Shown here piece by piece: positions 9,206 through 17,917 of a DNA stretch of 64,000 bases; the stretch's first letter is position 1, and the number at the start of each line of letters is the position of its first letter. The DNA lies in the NCBI RefSeq assembly GCF_003477995.1, contig NZ_QUEM01000009.1, positions 1 through 64,000 of the forward strand. Direction: 5' to 3'. The notes beneath the pieces are model-generated. The model saw only the letters and a list, made by a program, of their open reading frames with translations, searched no databases and was not told where the DNA came from. A program made the position numbers and the translations under genes. The stretch is from Bacteroides sp. OF04-15BH (GTDB lineage Bacteria; Bacteroidota; Bacteroidia; Bacteroidales; Bacteroidaceae).

Positions 9206-9303
9206 TTATCAACAGTTATCAACAAAAGGTAATAACTATATAAACACCTGAATTACAAAACTATACGATATAGCAGTTTTGTTATAAACAACAGTTATCA
9301 ACA
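9206..9303 (+). repeat. cluster of DnaA-box-like 9-mers
   Basis: TTATCAACA, one base from the DnaA box TTATCCACA, occurs at 9206-9214, 9216-9224 and 9295-9303, with TTATAAACA at 9282-9290, all on the plus strand. The first two are exactly 10 bases apart. Further exact copies lie at 7820-7828 and 10080-10088. See findings for the origin hypothesis. Confidence 0.45.
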
Positions 9304-9304
9304 G

Positions 9305-9841
9305 TTATGAACCGATCTTGAGAATCCGTGCAAACTCCCAAATAAGGATACCGGCAGTGACCGACACATTCAACGAGTGCTTGGTTCCGAACTGAGGAAT
9401 CTCAATGCAGCCGTCGCACATATCCACAACCTCCTGCTGCACGCCCTTCACCTCATTTCCCAAGATAATGGCATATTTCTTTTGCGGGTCCAAAGAAATG
9501 TTCTGCAACATGGTGCTGTGCTCCACCTGTTCGATGGCAAGCACCTCATAACTCATTGCTTTCAGCTCATTTACAGCATCTTGTGTACGTTTAAAATACT
9601 TCCAGTCCACCGATTCCTCGGCTCCCAGCGCCGTTTTATGAATCTCGGCATTAGGCGGAACAGCCGTAATGCCGCACAGATAAACCGCCGAAACGGCAAA
9701 GGCATCCGATGAGCGGAATACCGATCCCACATTATATAAACTTCTGACCTCGTCGAGTACCACCACCAGAGGCAGCTTGTCTATTTTCTTGAACTCCTCC
9801 TTCGATACACGGTTCAGTTCCGTAATTTTCAGCTTTCTCAT
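9305..9841 (-). CDS. SpoU/TrmH-family (SPOUT) RNA methyltransferase
   Basis: 178 residues. It is a 2'-O-methyltransferase for tRNA or rRNA; the exact target is not determined. The three SPOUT motifs are clear: NVGSVFRSSDAF (about residues 42-53), ILGNEVKGV (about 125) and IPQFGTKHSLNVSVTAGILIWEF (about 147-169), which form the knotted SAM-binding site. I chose the ATG at 9841. A GTG at 9865 in frame overlaps the minus-strand -7 box TATCTTTG, so it cannot easily be the start. It is single-domain, without the extra N-terminal substrate-binding domain of RlmB. The stop codon borders the DnaA-box-like cluster. Confidence 0.88.
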   Translation of the reverse strand: MRKLKITELNRVSKEEFKKIDKLPLVVVLDEVRSLYNVGSVFRSSDAFAVSAVYLCGITAVPPNAEIHKTALGAEESVDWKYFKRTQDAVNELKAMSYEVLAIEQVEHSTMLQNISLDPQKKYAIILGNEVKGVQQEVVDMCDGCIEIPQFGTKHSLNVSVTAGILIWEFARILKIGS

Positions 9842-9864
9842 GACTATTATCAATAAATTGTTCA

Positions 9865-9872
9865 CAAAGATA
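9865..9872 (-). promoter_or_regulatory. -7 box for the SPOUT methyltransferase gene
   Basis: Minus-strand TATCTTTG, 24 bases before the chosen ATG. Confidence 0.55.
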
Positions 9873-10067
9873 ATAATAACCCGTTTAAAACCTGTTCAAA
9901 ACCCGTTTATAAATAAGGAATACAATTTAAAAAATAAATTTGTTTGCTAATAATCAAACAGTTAATATAAAAATTCGGGAGATAGACAAATTAATTATCA
10001 AAAGATGATAACAAGATTTAAACGAGATTTTCATCTGTTTTTTACCACTTTTTTCTATTAAAGTTTT

Positions 10068-10075
10068 TAACTTTG
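10068..10075 (+). promoter_or_regulatory. -7 box upstream of nadA
   Basis: TAACTTTG is a perfect TAnnTTTG. It is the nearest such box to nadA and implies a long untranslated leader. Confidence 0.5.
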
Positions 10076-10303
10076 CATTTTATCAACATATCGTTGAAAA
10101 ATCAAGGAAAAGACCGGATATGCCCATCATTATCAAAGGATAAGCGAAAGATTGGATTGTCGATAAGTTGTTCATTACTTATTCTCCAGAAATAATAACG
10201 TAAAAAGCAAATTATCAGACACTTTTTTCTGAACACTTTCAACAGGCAATAAATATCATCATAAGGTTTTTCTAAAAAATAAAAGAATAAATATATTAAT
10301 AAT

Positions 10304-11296
10304 ATGATTAAAGAAGATTGGTTGAAAAAAGGTTATGTAGATGAACCGGTAGATGCAGCATTGGATCTGAAGCAGGAAATCCGGAATTTGTGCCAGCAGA
10401 AGAATGCAGTAATCATGGCGCACTACTACACCGACGGGGCAATACAGGATTTGGCAGACTTTGTGGGCGACAGTCTGGCACTGGCGCAAAAGGCAGCTAA
10501 AACCACCGCAGATATTATTGTGATGTGTGGTGTGCATTTTATGGGCGAGACCAACAAGATTCTCTGTCCGGATAAAAAAGTACTGGTTCCCGACCTGAAT
10601 GCCACTTGTTCGCTGGCAGAAAGCTGTCCGGCCGACCGTTTTGAAGAATTTGTCAAGGCGCATCCGCAGCACACCGTTATTTCTTACGTCAATACGACAG
10701 CAGCCACCAAGGCGCTGACCGATGTGGTAGTCACCTCGAGCAATGCCAAGCAGATTGTGGAGAGCTTTAGCGAAGATACACCGATTATTTTCGGTCCGGA
10801 CAAAAATCTGGGTGGCTATATCAATTCTGTAACCGGTCGTAATATGTTGCTCTGGGATGGAGCCTGCCACGTGCACGAGCGCTTCTCGGTAGAGAAAATC
10901 ATCGAACTGAAGAAACAATACCCCGATGCCAAGATTCTGGTGCATCCGGAATGTAAGGGAGCCGTGGCCAAGCTGGCAGATAAAGTGGGCTCTACAGCCG
11001 CTTTGCTGAAATATGCCATCGAACAGCCGGCCAAGGAGTATATCGTGGCTACAGAGAGCGGTATCTTGCATGAGATGCAGAAATCCTGCCCGGACAAGAC
11101 CTTTATCCCGGCTCCTCCTTCGGACAGCAACTGCGCTTGCAATGAATGTAACTACATGCGCCTGATTACTCTCGAAAAGCTGTATAACACCTTGAAGTAT
11201 GAATGGCCCGAAATCAAGGTGGATCCTGCGGTTGCGGAGAAAGCTATCAAACCGATAAACAAGATGTTGGAAATCTCCGAAAAACTCGGACTTTAA
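10304..11296 (+). CDS. nadA: quinolinate synthase
   Basis: 4Fe-4S enzyme condensing iminoaspartate (made by NadB) with dihydroxyacetone phosphate to quinolinate, the NAD precursor. 330 residues, normal length. Visible features: MAHYYTDGAIQDLADFVGDS (39-57), PDLNATCSLAESC (96-108, first cluster cysteine C102), VHPECKGAV (C217) and the C-terminal SNCACNEC group (276-282), supplying the three conserved cluster ligands. The ATG at 10304 begins MIKEDWLKKGY. An intrinsic terminator follows directly, so the gene is monocistronic. Confidence 0.96.
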   Translation: MIKEDWLKKGYVDEPVDAALDLKQEIRNLCQQKNAVIMAHYYTDGAIQDLADFVGDSLALAQKAAKTTADIIVMCGVHFMGETNKILCPDKKVLVPDLNATCSLAESCPADRFEEFVKAHPQHTVISYVNTTAATKALTDVVVTSSNAKQIVESFSEDTPIIFGPDKNLGGYINSVTGRNMLLWDGACHVHERFSVEKIIELKKQYPDAKILVHPECKGAVAKLADKVGSTAALLKYAIEQPAKEYIVATESGILHEMQKSCPDKTFIPAPPSDSNCACNECNYMRLITLEKLYNTLKYEWPEIKVDPAVAEKAIKPINKMLEISEKLGL

Positions 11297-11306
11297 TAAT
11301 TCAATG

Positions 11307-11340
11307 AAGGAGAAGGGGCGTTTCCCCCTCTCCTTTTTTT
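11307..11340 (+). terminator. nadA intrinsic terminator
   Basis: GC-rich stem AAGGAGAAGGGG / CCCCTCTCCTT with a run of seven T. Confidence 0.9.
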
Positions 11341-11379
11341 ATGTGTTTTTTACGGATTGCAAAAATAAAGGATAACACG

Positions 11380-11862
11380 ATGAATATTCGAAAAGCAAAA
11401 ACAACGGATTTGGACCATCTGATGGAGCTGTTTGAGGTGGCCAAGCAGTATATGGTGGCCAGCGGTAACCCGAACCAGTGGATTCAGGGATACCCTTCCA
11501 GAGAGCTGGTCGGCGAACAGATTGCGCAGGACTGGTGCTATGTCTGTGAGGAAGAAGGGCAGATTGTGGCTACATTCTGTTTTATCCCCGGACCCGACCC
11601 CACGTATGCGCATATCGAAGGACAGTGGCTGTCGAACACTCCCTATTATGTGATACATCGCATTGCCTCCAACGGAAAGGTGAAAGGGGTGGCCGACTAT
11701 TGTCTGCGTTGGTGCCGTGAGCGGTGCCGCTCGCTGCGTGTGGATACCCATGAGGACAACAAGCCCATGCAACACATATTATATAAGAACGGTTTCCGTT
11801 ACTGTGGCATCATCCGTGTGGCCAACGGAACAGAGCGGCTGGCTTTTCAGGTAGATTTCTAA
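11380..11862 (+). CDS. GNAT-family N-acetyltransferase
   Basis: 160 residues from the ATG at 11380 (MNIRKAKTTDLDHL), which is preceded by AAAGGATAACACG. An in-frame ATG at 11341 would begin on the T-run of the nadA terminator and is less likely. It shows the N-terminal IRKAKTTDLDHLMELF strand-helix, a central strand YVCEEEGQIVATFCFIP, and the acetyl-CoA-binding region near residues 95-115 (YVIHRIASNGKVKGVADYCL), with the C-terminal DTHEDNKPMQHILYKNGFRYCG typical of GNAT enzymes. The acceptor is unknown. Confidence 0.82.
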   Translation: MNIRKAKTTDLDHLMELFEVAKQYMVASGNPNQWIQGYPSRELVGEQIAQDWCYVCEEEGQIVATFCFIPGPDPTYAHIEGQWLSNTPYYVIHRIASNGKVKGVADYCLRWCRERCRSLRVDTHEDNKPMQHILYKNGFRYCGIIRVANGTERLAFQVDF

Positions 11863-11864
11863 AT

Positions 11865-11882
11865 ATACCCTATATAGGGTAT
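11865..11882. promoter_or_regulatory. 18-bp perfect palindrome, operator candidate for metY
   Basis: ATACCCTATATAGGGTAT is its own reverse complement. It ends on the first base of the -33 TTG of the metY promoter. No T-run follows, so it is not a terminator. Confidence 0.5.
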
Positions 11883-11912
11883 TGTCCTCGGGGCCTTCTT
11901 TCCCTAACTTTG
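11882..11912 (+). promoter_or_regulatory. metY promoter
   Basis: TTG (11882-11884), 20 bases, then TAACTTTG (11905-11912): a full Bacteroides -33/-7 promoter. The start of transcription would be about 6-15 bases before the two candidate ATGs. Confidence 0.75.
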
Positions 11913-11922
11913 CAAAAAACAA

Positions 11923-13218
11923 ATGAAGCTTATGGAAAGAAAGAAACTGCATTTTGAAACCCTCCAGCTCCATGTGGGACAGGAGCAGGCCGACCCGGCA
12001 ACCGGAGCGCGTGCCGTACCTATTTATCAGACAACATCGTATGTTTTCGACAACTGTGCTTCGGCGGCAGCCCGCTTTAATTTGACCGAGGCAGGCAATA
12101 TCTACGGTCGCCTGACCAATTCCACCCAGGGAGTGCTCGAAGAGCGCGTAGCGGCTCTCGAAGGCGGTGCAGCGGCTCTGGCCGTGGCATCAGGGGCGGC
12201 AGCTATTGCCTATGCCATTCAGAATCTGGCCTTGGCAGGGGATCATGTGGTTTCGGCAAATACCATTTACGGAGGAACCTATAATCTGTTGGCCAATACA
12301 CTTCCCCTGTCGGGAGTGACCACTACCTTTGTAGATCCTTCGGATATCAGCAATTTTGAACAGGCGATTCGCGAAAATACCAAACTGATTTTCATTGAGA
12401 CGCTGGGTAATCCGAACTCCAATATCATTGATATGGAAGCTGTGGCTGCCATAGCGCACAAGCACGGCATTCCGCTGGTGGTGGACAATACCTTCGGAAC
12501 TCCTTATCTGATCCGTCCTTTGGAGCATGGAGCTGATATCGTGGTGCATTCGGCCACTAAATTTATCGGTGGCCACGGCACAAGCTTGGGAGGTATTATC
12601 GTGGATTCCGGCCGTTTTGACTGGAAGGCATCGGGTAAGTTTCCTCAGTTTACCGAGCCCGATCCGAGCTATCATGGCGTGCGCTTTGTGGATGCAGCGC
12701 CGGGACTGGCTTATATCGTCCGTATCCGTGCCATCCTGCTTCGCGACACAGGAGCTGCCATCAGCCCGTTCAATGCATTCCTGCTTCTGCAGGGTGTGGA
12801 GACACTTTCCCTGCGTGTAGAACGTCAGGTAGAGAATGCTCTGAAGATTGTTTCTTTCCTGAGCCGTCATCCGAAGGTGAAGGCCGTAAATCATCCGTCG
12901 TTGCCTTCGCATCCCGATCACGCGCTCTATCTGCGTTATTTCCCGAAGGGAGCCGGGTCGATCTTTACGTTTGAGATTGCCGGAGGTACCGCCGAGGCGC
13001 ACCGCTTTATCGATTCGCTCCAGATTTTCTCATTGCTGGCCAATGTGGCTGATGTAAAGTCACTGGTGATTCACCCGGAGACGACCACACACTCGCAGCT
13101 GACTGCCGAGGAACTGGCCGAACAGAATATCACTTCGGGCACCATCCGTCTTTCTATCGGTACAGAGCATGTGGACGATTTGATAGAAGACCTGTCTCAG
13201 GCTTTTGAGCAGATTTGA
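11923..13218 (+). CDS. metY: O-acetylhomoserine aminocarboxypropyltransferase/cysteine synthase family protein
   Basis: PLP enzyme of the Cys/Met metabolism family. It makes homocysteine from O-acetylhomoserine and sulfide (methionine synthesis). 431 residues from the ATG at 11923; a second ATG at 11932 ([12 protein letters not shown]) is equally possible. Key sites: [22 protein letters not shown] (61-82), the aromatic stacking and PLP phosphate region [21 protein letters not shown] (186-194) and the PLP lysine in [11 protein letters not shown] (K213). The length, the insertion around residues 225-260 and the N-terminal [10 protein letters not shown] favour the MetY branch over cystathionine synthase (about 380 residues). 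It has its own promoter with an adjacent palindrome. Confidence 0.92.
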   Translation: MKLMERKKLHFETLQLHVGQEQADPATGARAVPIYQTTSYVFDNCASAAARFNLTEAGNIYGRLTNSTQGVLEERVAALEGGAAALAVASGAAAIAYAIQNLALAGDHVVSANTIYGGTYNLLANTLPLSGVTTTFVDPSDISNFEQAIRENTKLIFIETLGNPNSNIIDMEAVAAIAHKHGIPLVVDNTFGTPYLIRPLEHGADIVVHSATKFIGGHGTSLGGIIVDSGRFDWKASGKFPQFTEPDPSYHGVRFVDAAPGLAYIVRIRAILLRDTGAAISPFNAFLLLQGVETLSLRVERQVENALKIVSFLSRHPKVKAVNHPSLPSHPDHALYLRYFPKGAGSIFTFEIAGGTAEAHRFIDSLQIFSLLANVADVKSLVIHPETTTHSQLTAEELAEQNITSGTIRLSIGTEHVDDLIEDLSQAFEQI

Positions 13219-13281
13219 GCGTAATTTCCTTAGACCATACTTTAACTTTACGGATATCGCCCTGCAGAGACCTCAGGGCAC

Positions 13282-13335
13282 AAAAAATCCGCTTTAGGTG
13301 TATTGCATACTGGCATACCCTAAAGCGGATTTTTT
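13282..13335. terminator. bidirectional terminator between metY and the LuxR-type gene
   Basis: A-run then TCCGCTTTAGG paired with CCTAAAGCGGA then a T-run, giving A/T tails on both strands between two convergent genes. Confidence 0.88.
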
Positions 13336-13357
13336 GATAGTATGGCGGGGTCATTCC

Positions 13358-13990
13358 CTAGATATAATATTCCATTACGTCTACAATACCGGCCTGTACG
13401 GCATAGCGCACGGCTTCCTGGGCATTGTTTACATCGAGCTTGCGGAAGATATTCTTGCGATGGGTCATTACCGTATAAACGCTGGAATATCGCTCTGCGG
13501 CAATCTCTTTGGTGGTTTTACCCAAGGACATGGCCTTCAGAATCTCTTTTTCTGTGGCGGTAAGTGGAGATTTCTCATTCTTTTCAGAGGTTTCCATCCA
13601 GATGAGCAGCTTCTGGTTGACAAACTGGCGTCCGCTGCGGATATCGGCGTATGCCTGATGAATTTCCTGAAGCGTGGAGTCTTTGAGCAGGATGTGAAAA
13701 CGTTTGTTGGTCAGCAGAATCCTGCGGGCAAAATCCTTGCTCAGATTATCGCAGAACAGGATAAAATGGGCCTTCGGAAAGCGTTGGTTCATGACCAGCA
13801 GCTGTTCGGAGGTGAGGTTCATCAGGGTATAGTCCAAAAACACGGCGGATTCCGGACAGTGAATCAGTTCCTGAACGAGCTGTTTGTCCTCTTCGGGCAG
13901 AGAAATCCTGCCACAGTCCGGATATTGGCTCAGAATGCTTCTCAGTCCTTCACGGGTGATTTCCTGTTTGTCCAGAATAATGATGTCCAT
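13358..13990 (-). CDS. LuxR/NarL-type response regulator
   Basis: 210 residues from the ATG at 13990 (MDIIILDKQEITREGL). The frame continues upstream but overlaps the acyltransferase gene. N-terminal receiver-like domain (1-120) with a putative phospho-acceptor D53 in FLDYTLMNLT and the conserved lysine K103 in LLKDST. The acidic pocket is reduced to one Asp (D7), so phosphorylation is uncertain. The C-terminal LuxR helix-turn-helix is at about 143-205 (TATEKEILKAMSLGKTTKEI...). No sensor kinase is adjacent. It is the last gene of the PorZ-acyltransferase unit, eight bases after the acyltransferase stop. Confidence 0.88.
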   Translation of the reverse strand: MDIIILDKQEITREGLRSILSQYPDCGRISLPEEDKQLVQELIHCPESAVFLDYTLMNLTSEQLLVMNQRFPKAHFILFCDNLSKDFARRILLTNKRFHILLKDSTLQEIHQAYADIRSGRQFVNQKLLIWMETSEKNEKSPLTATEKEILKAMSLGKTTKEIAAERYSSVYTVMTHRKNIFRKLDVNNAQEAVRYAVQAGIVDVMEYYI

Positions 13991-13998
13991 AGGCGTGT

Positions 13999-15006
13999 TT
14001 ATTTGATTCGTTTTTCTATCAGCTGATAGTTCATGATGGATAAAAGAGTGACAATGCCCAGACAGAGTAGGCAGCATCCGGTGTGGCTCCATTCGTTGAC
14101 CTTGAAATGCAACAGGATCTGCACCACGGGGAAATGATACAGATAAAGCCCATAGGTGACATTGGGCACTTCGCTGAAACGGCTCAGCACTTTTGCGTTC
14201 AGAGACAGTTCCATGATGATGACGGCATAGCAAAAGGCGGTGAGATATTCCCAGGAATCGTAGTAGGAGCCCACCAGGAATACGACCACGGAAACCGGAA
14301 GCAGCCACTTGACCTGACTGTGTACCTGCTGATAGTAGAAATAAATGCACATACCGGCCAGGAAGTAGATGTATTGCCCTCCGATCTGTCTTTTCAGCAT
14401 CAGATACAGCGAACTGCCTGAGTGCTGGTACAGATACTCAAACACTTCGTTATAAATTACCGTAATCAGGAAAATACCTGCCAGAACCCACCGTTTCGGA
14501 TATTTGCGGAACAGATAGTACAGAAACGGTACGGTGACATAAAACATGATGTCAATTTTCATGGTCCAAAGGGAACCGTTGACGGCCTGAGACTCGTTGT
14601 GGGTAAAGACACCGGGCAAGTCTGGACCCAGGAAATTCAGAAACGTCAGATTGGCGACCAGATAGCGGTAGCTCTGCGATGAAGTGAAATACTCTGTAAA
14701 AGAGTATTCACTGAGCAGTGAGCAGCCGAAGAAGCAAAGAAGCACCGTAAAGACATACGAGGGAACCAGGCGCTTGAAACGTCTTTTGGCGAACTCCTTG
14801 GCTCCGGGATGCTTGAAATAACTGTAAAAAGTGAGGAAACCGGTCAGGATAAAGAATGCCTTGATGCGGTATCCTCCTTGAAGCAGCCAGAACACATCAT
14901 GCCCCGACAGAATGTTGTAATGAAAGATAATCAGTGCGTAAGCAAAGACATAACGTATGAAGTTTACTCCGTTTTTTCGGGGAATGACGAGATTCTTGTT
15001 TATCAT
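13999..15006 (-). CDS. acyltransferase-3 family membrane protein
   Basis: 335 residues, about ten membrane segments, of the acyltransferase-3 (OafA/NodX/WecH-like) family, which O-acylates surface sugars. The start RKNGVNFIRYVFAYALIIFHY carries the conserved basic residue and His (H29) of the first membrane segment, and PSYVFTVLL with the preceding RRFKRL is the second signature. The ATG directly abuts the stop codon of the PorZ-like gene (TAAATG), showing tight coupling. The acceptor is unknown; envelope glycan or lipopolysaccharide is plausible given its neighbour. Confidence 0.87.
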   Translation of the reverse strand: MINKNLVIPRKNGVNFIRYVFAYALIIFHYNILSGHDVFWLLQGGYRIKAFFILTGFLTFYSYFKHPGAKEFAKRRFKRLVPSYVFTVLLCFFGCSLLSEYSFTEYFTSSQSYRYLVANLTFLNFLGPDLPGVFTHNESQAVNGSLWTMKIDIMFYVTVPFLYYLFRKYPKRWVLAGIFLITVIYNEVFEYLYQHSGSSLYLMLKRQIGGQYIYFLAGMCIYFYYQQVHSQVKWLLPVSVVVFLVGSYYDSWEYLTAFCYAVIIMELSLNAKVLSRFSEVPNVTYGLYLYHFPVVQILLHFKVNEWSHTGCCLLCLGIVTLLSIMNYQLIEKRIK

Positions 15007-17307
15007 TTATCGGATCATTATTATTTTGGTTACCACACTCTCCTTGCCTTCTTCATCGGTGGCCATGACACTGTACACGCCGCTGGCTACACGCTTGCCT
15101 TGTTTGTTGCGTCCGTTCCAGGTAAAGATACCGCCGTTGGAAGTGCCCGAGGTGATGAGCTGTCCGTTGGAAGAGGTGATTTTTACACTGCTGTTGGCGG
15201 TCAGACCTTTAATGGTGATATAGCCGTTATAGTCAGGTTTCACCGGATTCGGATAAGCCAGTACCCCACTCTTTTCCAGACTCTCTTCCGGTTCTGAGGC
15301 ATCGTTGTTATAGGCCACCAGTCCCTTGTCGGTAGCTATCATTACTCTTCCTGTGGCCGGATCAATGGCAATGGAATTGATGTTGTTGGAGATGAGCGGA
15401 GAATTATCAACGGTAAAATGATAGATGGTCTCCAGACCGTCGGCACTCACCAGATACACGCCGCTTGTGGTTCCGATCCATTTCCGGTTGGCACCGTCTA
15501 CGGCGATACACGTCACCGAGGTATTGTTCAGCAGATAGTCGGCATAATTGGTACCGTCGTTTCTGGGCACCTTGATCTGTGTGTAGTGAAAACTGTTGCT
15601 CATGAACTCATCCGGATTGGAAATAACAAACAGTCCCAGATTGGTTCCTACCCATATTTCTCCGTTCTTGTCTTCGGTCATGCAGTAGAACACATCCGGT
15701 GTATAGGTTGTTCCATCCTGGTTGGTAATGCTGCTTCTGAAGATGGACTGGTCATCGGAATCGTCACTCATGGTTCCGTTATAGTCCAGCATATACATGC
15801 CCGGCTGGTATCTTCGTGAGTTGATCCACACCCGGTTCTTCTGGTCGAACATAATGAAGTCAAAGGTAGGCAGGCCCTTGAGTTTCTCATCATAGATTTT
15901 AACCCAGCTGCCGTCAGCCTTGATGATGTTGATGATGGTGTCCACCTGATTGTTGATAAACCACAGATTGTTGTCCCGGTCGTAGATGGCGCCTGCCGTG
16001 CTGACGTATTGTCTTTTCAGTACATCGTTCGGATTGATGGAAACCAGCCGGCTATTATCGCAGGAATAGTGTTTGAGCAGTTGTCCGTTCTGGAACTCAT
16101 AAAGTCCCATACGGGCAGAAGTGACGAAATGATGGTTGGGATCTCTTGGGTCCTGCGCCATGTTTACCGTGTTGATATACGGAACTTTGGTTGCTGTGGC
16201 TATTTCGTTTCCATCCTGGAAATTGGTCCATTTGCCGTCGTCATAATACATGACGGTACCGTCGTACTTCACTCCGTTATAGTTCAGACTTCCTCCCACA
16301 GCCAGCAGTCGGCTGCCGGTGTAGTTGATAAAGTTGAAGTAATTTCTGACCGGACTGTTGGGAACGATGGCTTCACCGATAGCTTCCAGTTTGTTCTGAC
16401 TGCTTAATTTATACGGTTGCAGGCCTGCATATCCCATGCTCATCCAATAAGTTCCGTTGCTGTAGCTGATGTCCGTAAACGAATTGCTTTGCGCAATGGC
16501 AGTACGCTGATTGGCTTTCTGGAAAATATAGATATTGGAACTGTTGGCTGCTATCATCACTCCGTTGGAAACCTGGAATATATTTACTTTTTTTTCATCC
16601 GTGGCGATGAAATCATTTCCGGCGGCATTCAAGCGGAACAGAGATGCAGAGGTATTGTTACCGTAGAGATTGCCGTCAAAAACGAGCAATTCTGTCAAAT
16701 AATGGCTGACCAGTTTTTTCCAGTTGCTTTTATCCAGCAGATTCTGCGTTCTGTCTCCTCTGTATACACCTGATGATGTGGCTGCATATATACTGTTTTT
16801 ATAAATGGTAGCCGCATTGGTCTTCACATCCAAAGTATAAGTATTGGTGATGATTTCCTGTTCCAGATCCAGCATGACAACTCCAAAGCCGGTTGAGAGT
16901 AAAGCATACTTTCCCACTACGTTTACTCCGTTAATGTCTTTGTTGTTGATGTTCTTGTCTTTATATTGAGGAATGTTGATTACTGTCTCATCATCGCGCA
17001 AAATATCAATATTACCGTCAGAATAGACAATAATCAACTTCTTTACTTCCTCATTATACTTGATAAAGGATATCTGGAACTCGTTCAGCAGATTGGTTTT
17101 GTCATACAGATACAGTTCCTGATCCGCTGGCTGATAGGATATCAGATCGTTGTTACAAAGAGAATATACCTTTCCTTTGCTGGATACGTTTTTTTGTGAA
17201 TTATGATACGAGGGGTAAATCTCCCATTGATACATTTTCTGTGCTGCAACAGGGAGCAAATGCAAGCATCCGATGATCAAAAAGAAATGGAATAATATTC
17301 TGTTCAT
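15007..17307 (-). CDS. PorZ-like two-propeller exported protein with type IX-like C-terminal domain
   Basis: 766 residues. A signal peptide covers about 1-22 (ends PVAAQ). A long beta-propeller body follows, with repeats such as YKNSIYAATSSGVYRGD, GEIWVGTNLGLFVI, NRKWIGTTSGVYLV and GRVMIATDKGLVAY, of the two-component-regulator-propeller type. The last 85 residues (from LAYPNPVKPDYNGYITI to VVTKIIMIR) look like the C-terminal domain of type IX secretion cargo. Size and layout match PorZ, the Porphyromonas surface protein working with the type IX sortase. No other type IX gene is in this window. Twenty bases after rdgB; the stop touches the acyltransferase ATG. Confidence 0.78.
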   Translation of the reverse strand: MNRILFHFFLIIGCLHLLPVAAQKMYQWEIYPSYHNSQKNVSSKGKVYSLCNNDLISYQPADQELYLYDKTNLLNEFQISFIKYNEEVKKLIIVYSDGNIDILRDDETVINIPQYKDKNINNKDINGVNVVGKYALLSTGFGVVMLDLEQEIITNTYTLDVKTNAATIYKNSIYAATSSGVYRGDRTQNLLDKSNWKKLVSHYLTELLVFDGNLYGNNTSASLFRLNAAGNDFIATDEKKVNIFQVSNGVMIAANSSNIYIFQKANQRTAIAQSNSFTDISYSNGTYWMSMGYAGLQPYKLSSQNKLEAIGEAIVPNSPVRNYFNFINYTGSRLLAVGGSLNYNGVKYDGTVMYYDDGKWTNFQDGNEIATATKVPYINTVNMAQDPRDPNHHFVTSARMGLYEFQNGQLLKHYSCDNSRLVSINPNDVLKRQYVSTAGAIYDRDNNLWFINNQVDTIINIIKADGSWVKIYDEKLKGLPTFDFIMFDQKNRVWINSRRYQPGMYMLDYNGTMSDDSDDQSIFRSSITNQDGTTYTPDVFYCMTEDKNGEIWVGTNLGLFVISNPDEFMSNSFHYTQIKVPRNDGTNYADYLLNNTSVTCIAVDGANRKWIGTTSGVYLVSADGLETIYHFTVDNSPLISNNINSIAIDPATGRVMIATDKGLVAYNNDASEPEESLEKSGVLAYPNPVKPDYNGYITIKGLTANSSVKITSSNGQLITSGTSNGGIFTWNGRNKQGKRVASGVYSVMATDEEGKESVVTKIIMIR

Positions 17308-17327
17308 AACGACATTTATTAGAGATT

Positions 17328-17912
17328 TTATTGGGAAAGATATTCACACAGTTTTTTAACGGCATTTGCGCGATGGCTGATTTGGTTCTTGGCTTCGTTG
17401 CCCATTTCGGCAAATGTCTCAGAAAAGCCGTCCGGACGGAAAATCGGATCGTAGCCAAAGCCGCTGTCGCCCTGCTTCTCTTCGGTAATGTTTCCATGGA
17501 CGGTTCCTTCAAAAAGATGGGTATCTCCACCTTCTATGAAAGCGATGACGGTTCTGAAACGTGCTTTCCGGTTGGCCTTTCCCTGCATTTCCTGCAAAAG
17601 CTTTTTCATGTTGGCTTCCGAATCATGCCCTTCTCCTCCGGCATAACGGGCAGAATAAACTCCAGGAGCGCCGTTCAGAGCTTCAACTTCCAGTCCGGTA
17701 TCATCGGCAAAACAGTCCAGATGATAATGCTCATATACAAAGCGTGCCTTGATGAGCGCATTTCCTTCGAGGGTTTCTGCCGTTTCGGGAATATCTTCGT
17801 GGCAATTGATGTCTTTTAGAGAGAGAACATCGATCTGTTGGCCTAGTATAGCTCGGATTTCTTCTAGTTTATGGTTGTTGTTGGTTGCAAAAACAAGCTT
17901 TCTTTTTTCCAT
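17328..17912 (-). CDS. rdgB: non-canonical purine NTP pyrophosphatase (RdgB/HAM1)
   Basis: 194 residues, normal for the Ham1/RdgB family, which hydrolyses ITP, dITP and XTP to monophosphates and keeps them out of DNA and RNA. Visible: [18 protein letters not shown] (6-23, substrate loop), [25 protein letters not shown] (about 68-92, with the metal-binding acidic pair DD), FGYDPIF (about 151) and [10 protein letters not shown] at the C-terminus. Five bases after the second YitT gene and 20 before the PorZ-like gene. Confidence 0.95.
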   Translation of the reverse strand: MEKRKLVFATNNNHKLEEIRAILGQQIDVLSLKDINCHEDIPETAETLEGNALIKARFVYEHYHLDCFADDTGLEVEALNGAPGVYSARYAGGEGHDSEANMKKLLQEMQGKANRKARFRTVIAFIEGGDTHLFEGTVHGNITEEKQGDSGFGYDPIFRPDGFSETFAEMGNEAKNQISHRANAVKKLCEYLSQ

Positions 17913-17917
17913 AGGGC

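Larger units (their letters stand above)
8638..9304. other. 667-bp intergenic region
   Basis: No gene supported. A 105-codon frame at 8615-8932 starts inside the preceding gene, has no family features and runs through a hairpin. The region holds the hairpin at 8870-8935, a degenerate copy of the palindromic repeat near 8938-8984, and DnaA-box-like 9-mers at 9206-9303. Confidence 0.6.
9842..10303. other. AT-rich 462-bp intergenic region before nadA
   Basis: No gene seen. The first half is very AT-rich, with many ATAATAA, TTTAAA and TTATCAA stretches. It contains the minus-strand -7 box for the methyltransferase (9865-9872), the nadA -7 box (10068-10075), an exact TTATCAACA at 10080-10088 and several near matches (TTATCAAAA near 9997, TTATCAAAG near 10130). 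If the nadA box is used, nadA has a leader of about 225 bases. Confidence 0.5.

Noticed and set aside
13991..14350. 120-codon upstream extension of the LuxR-type response regulator
   Set aside because: It overlaps the acyltransferase coding region; the ATG at 13990 gives a complete receiver domain.
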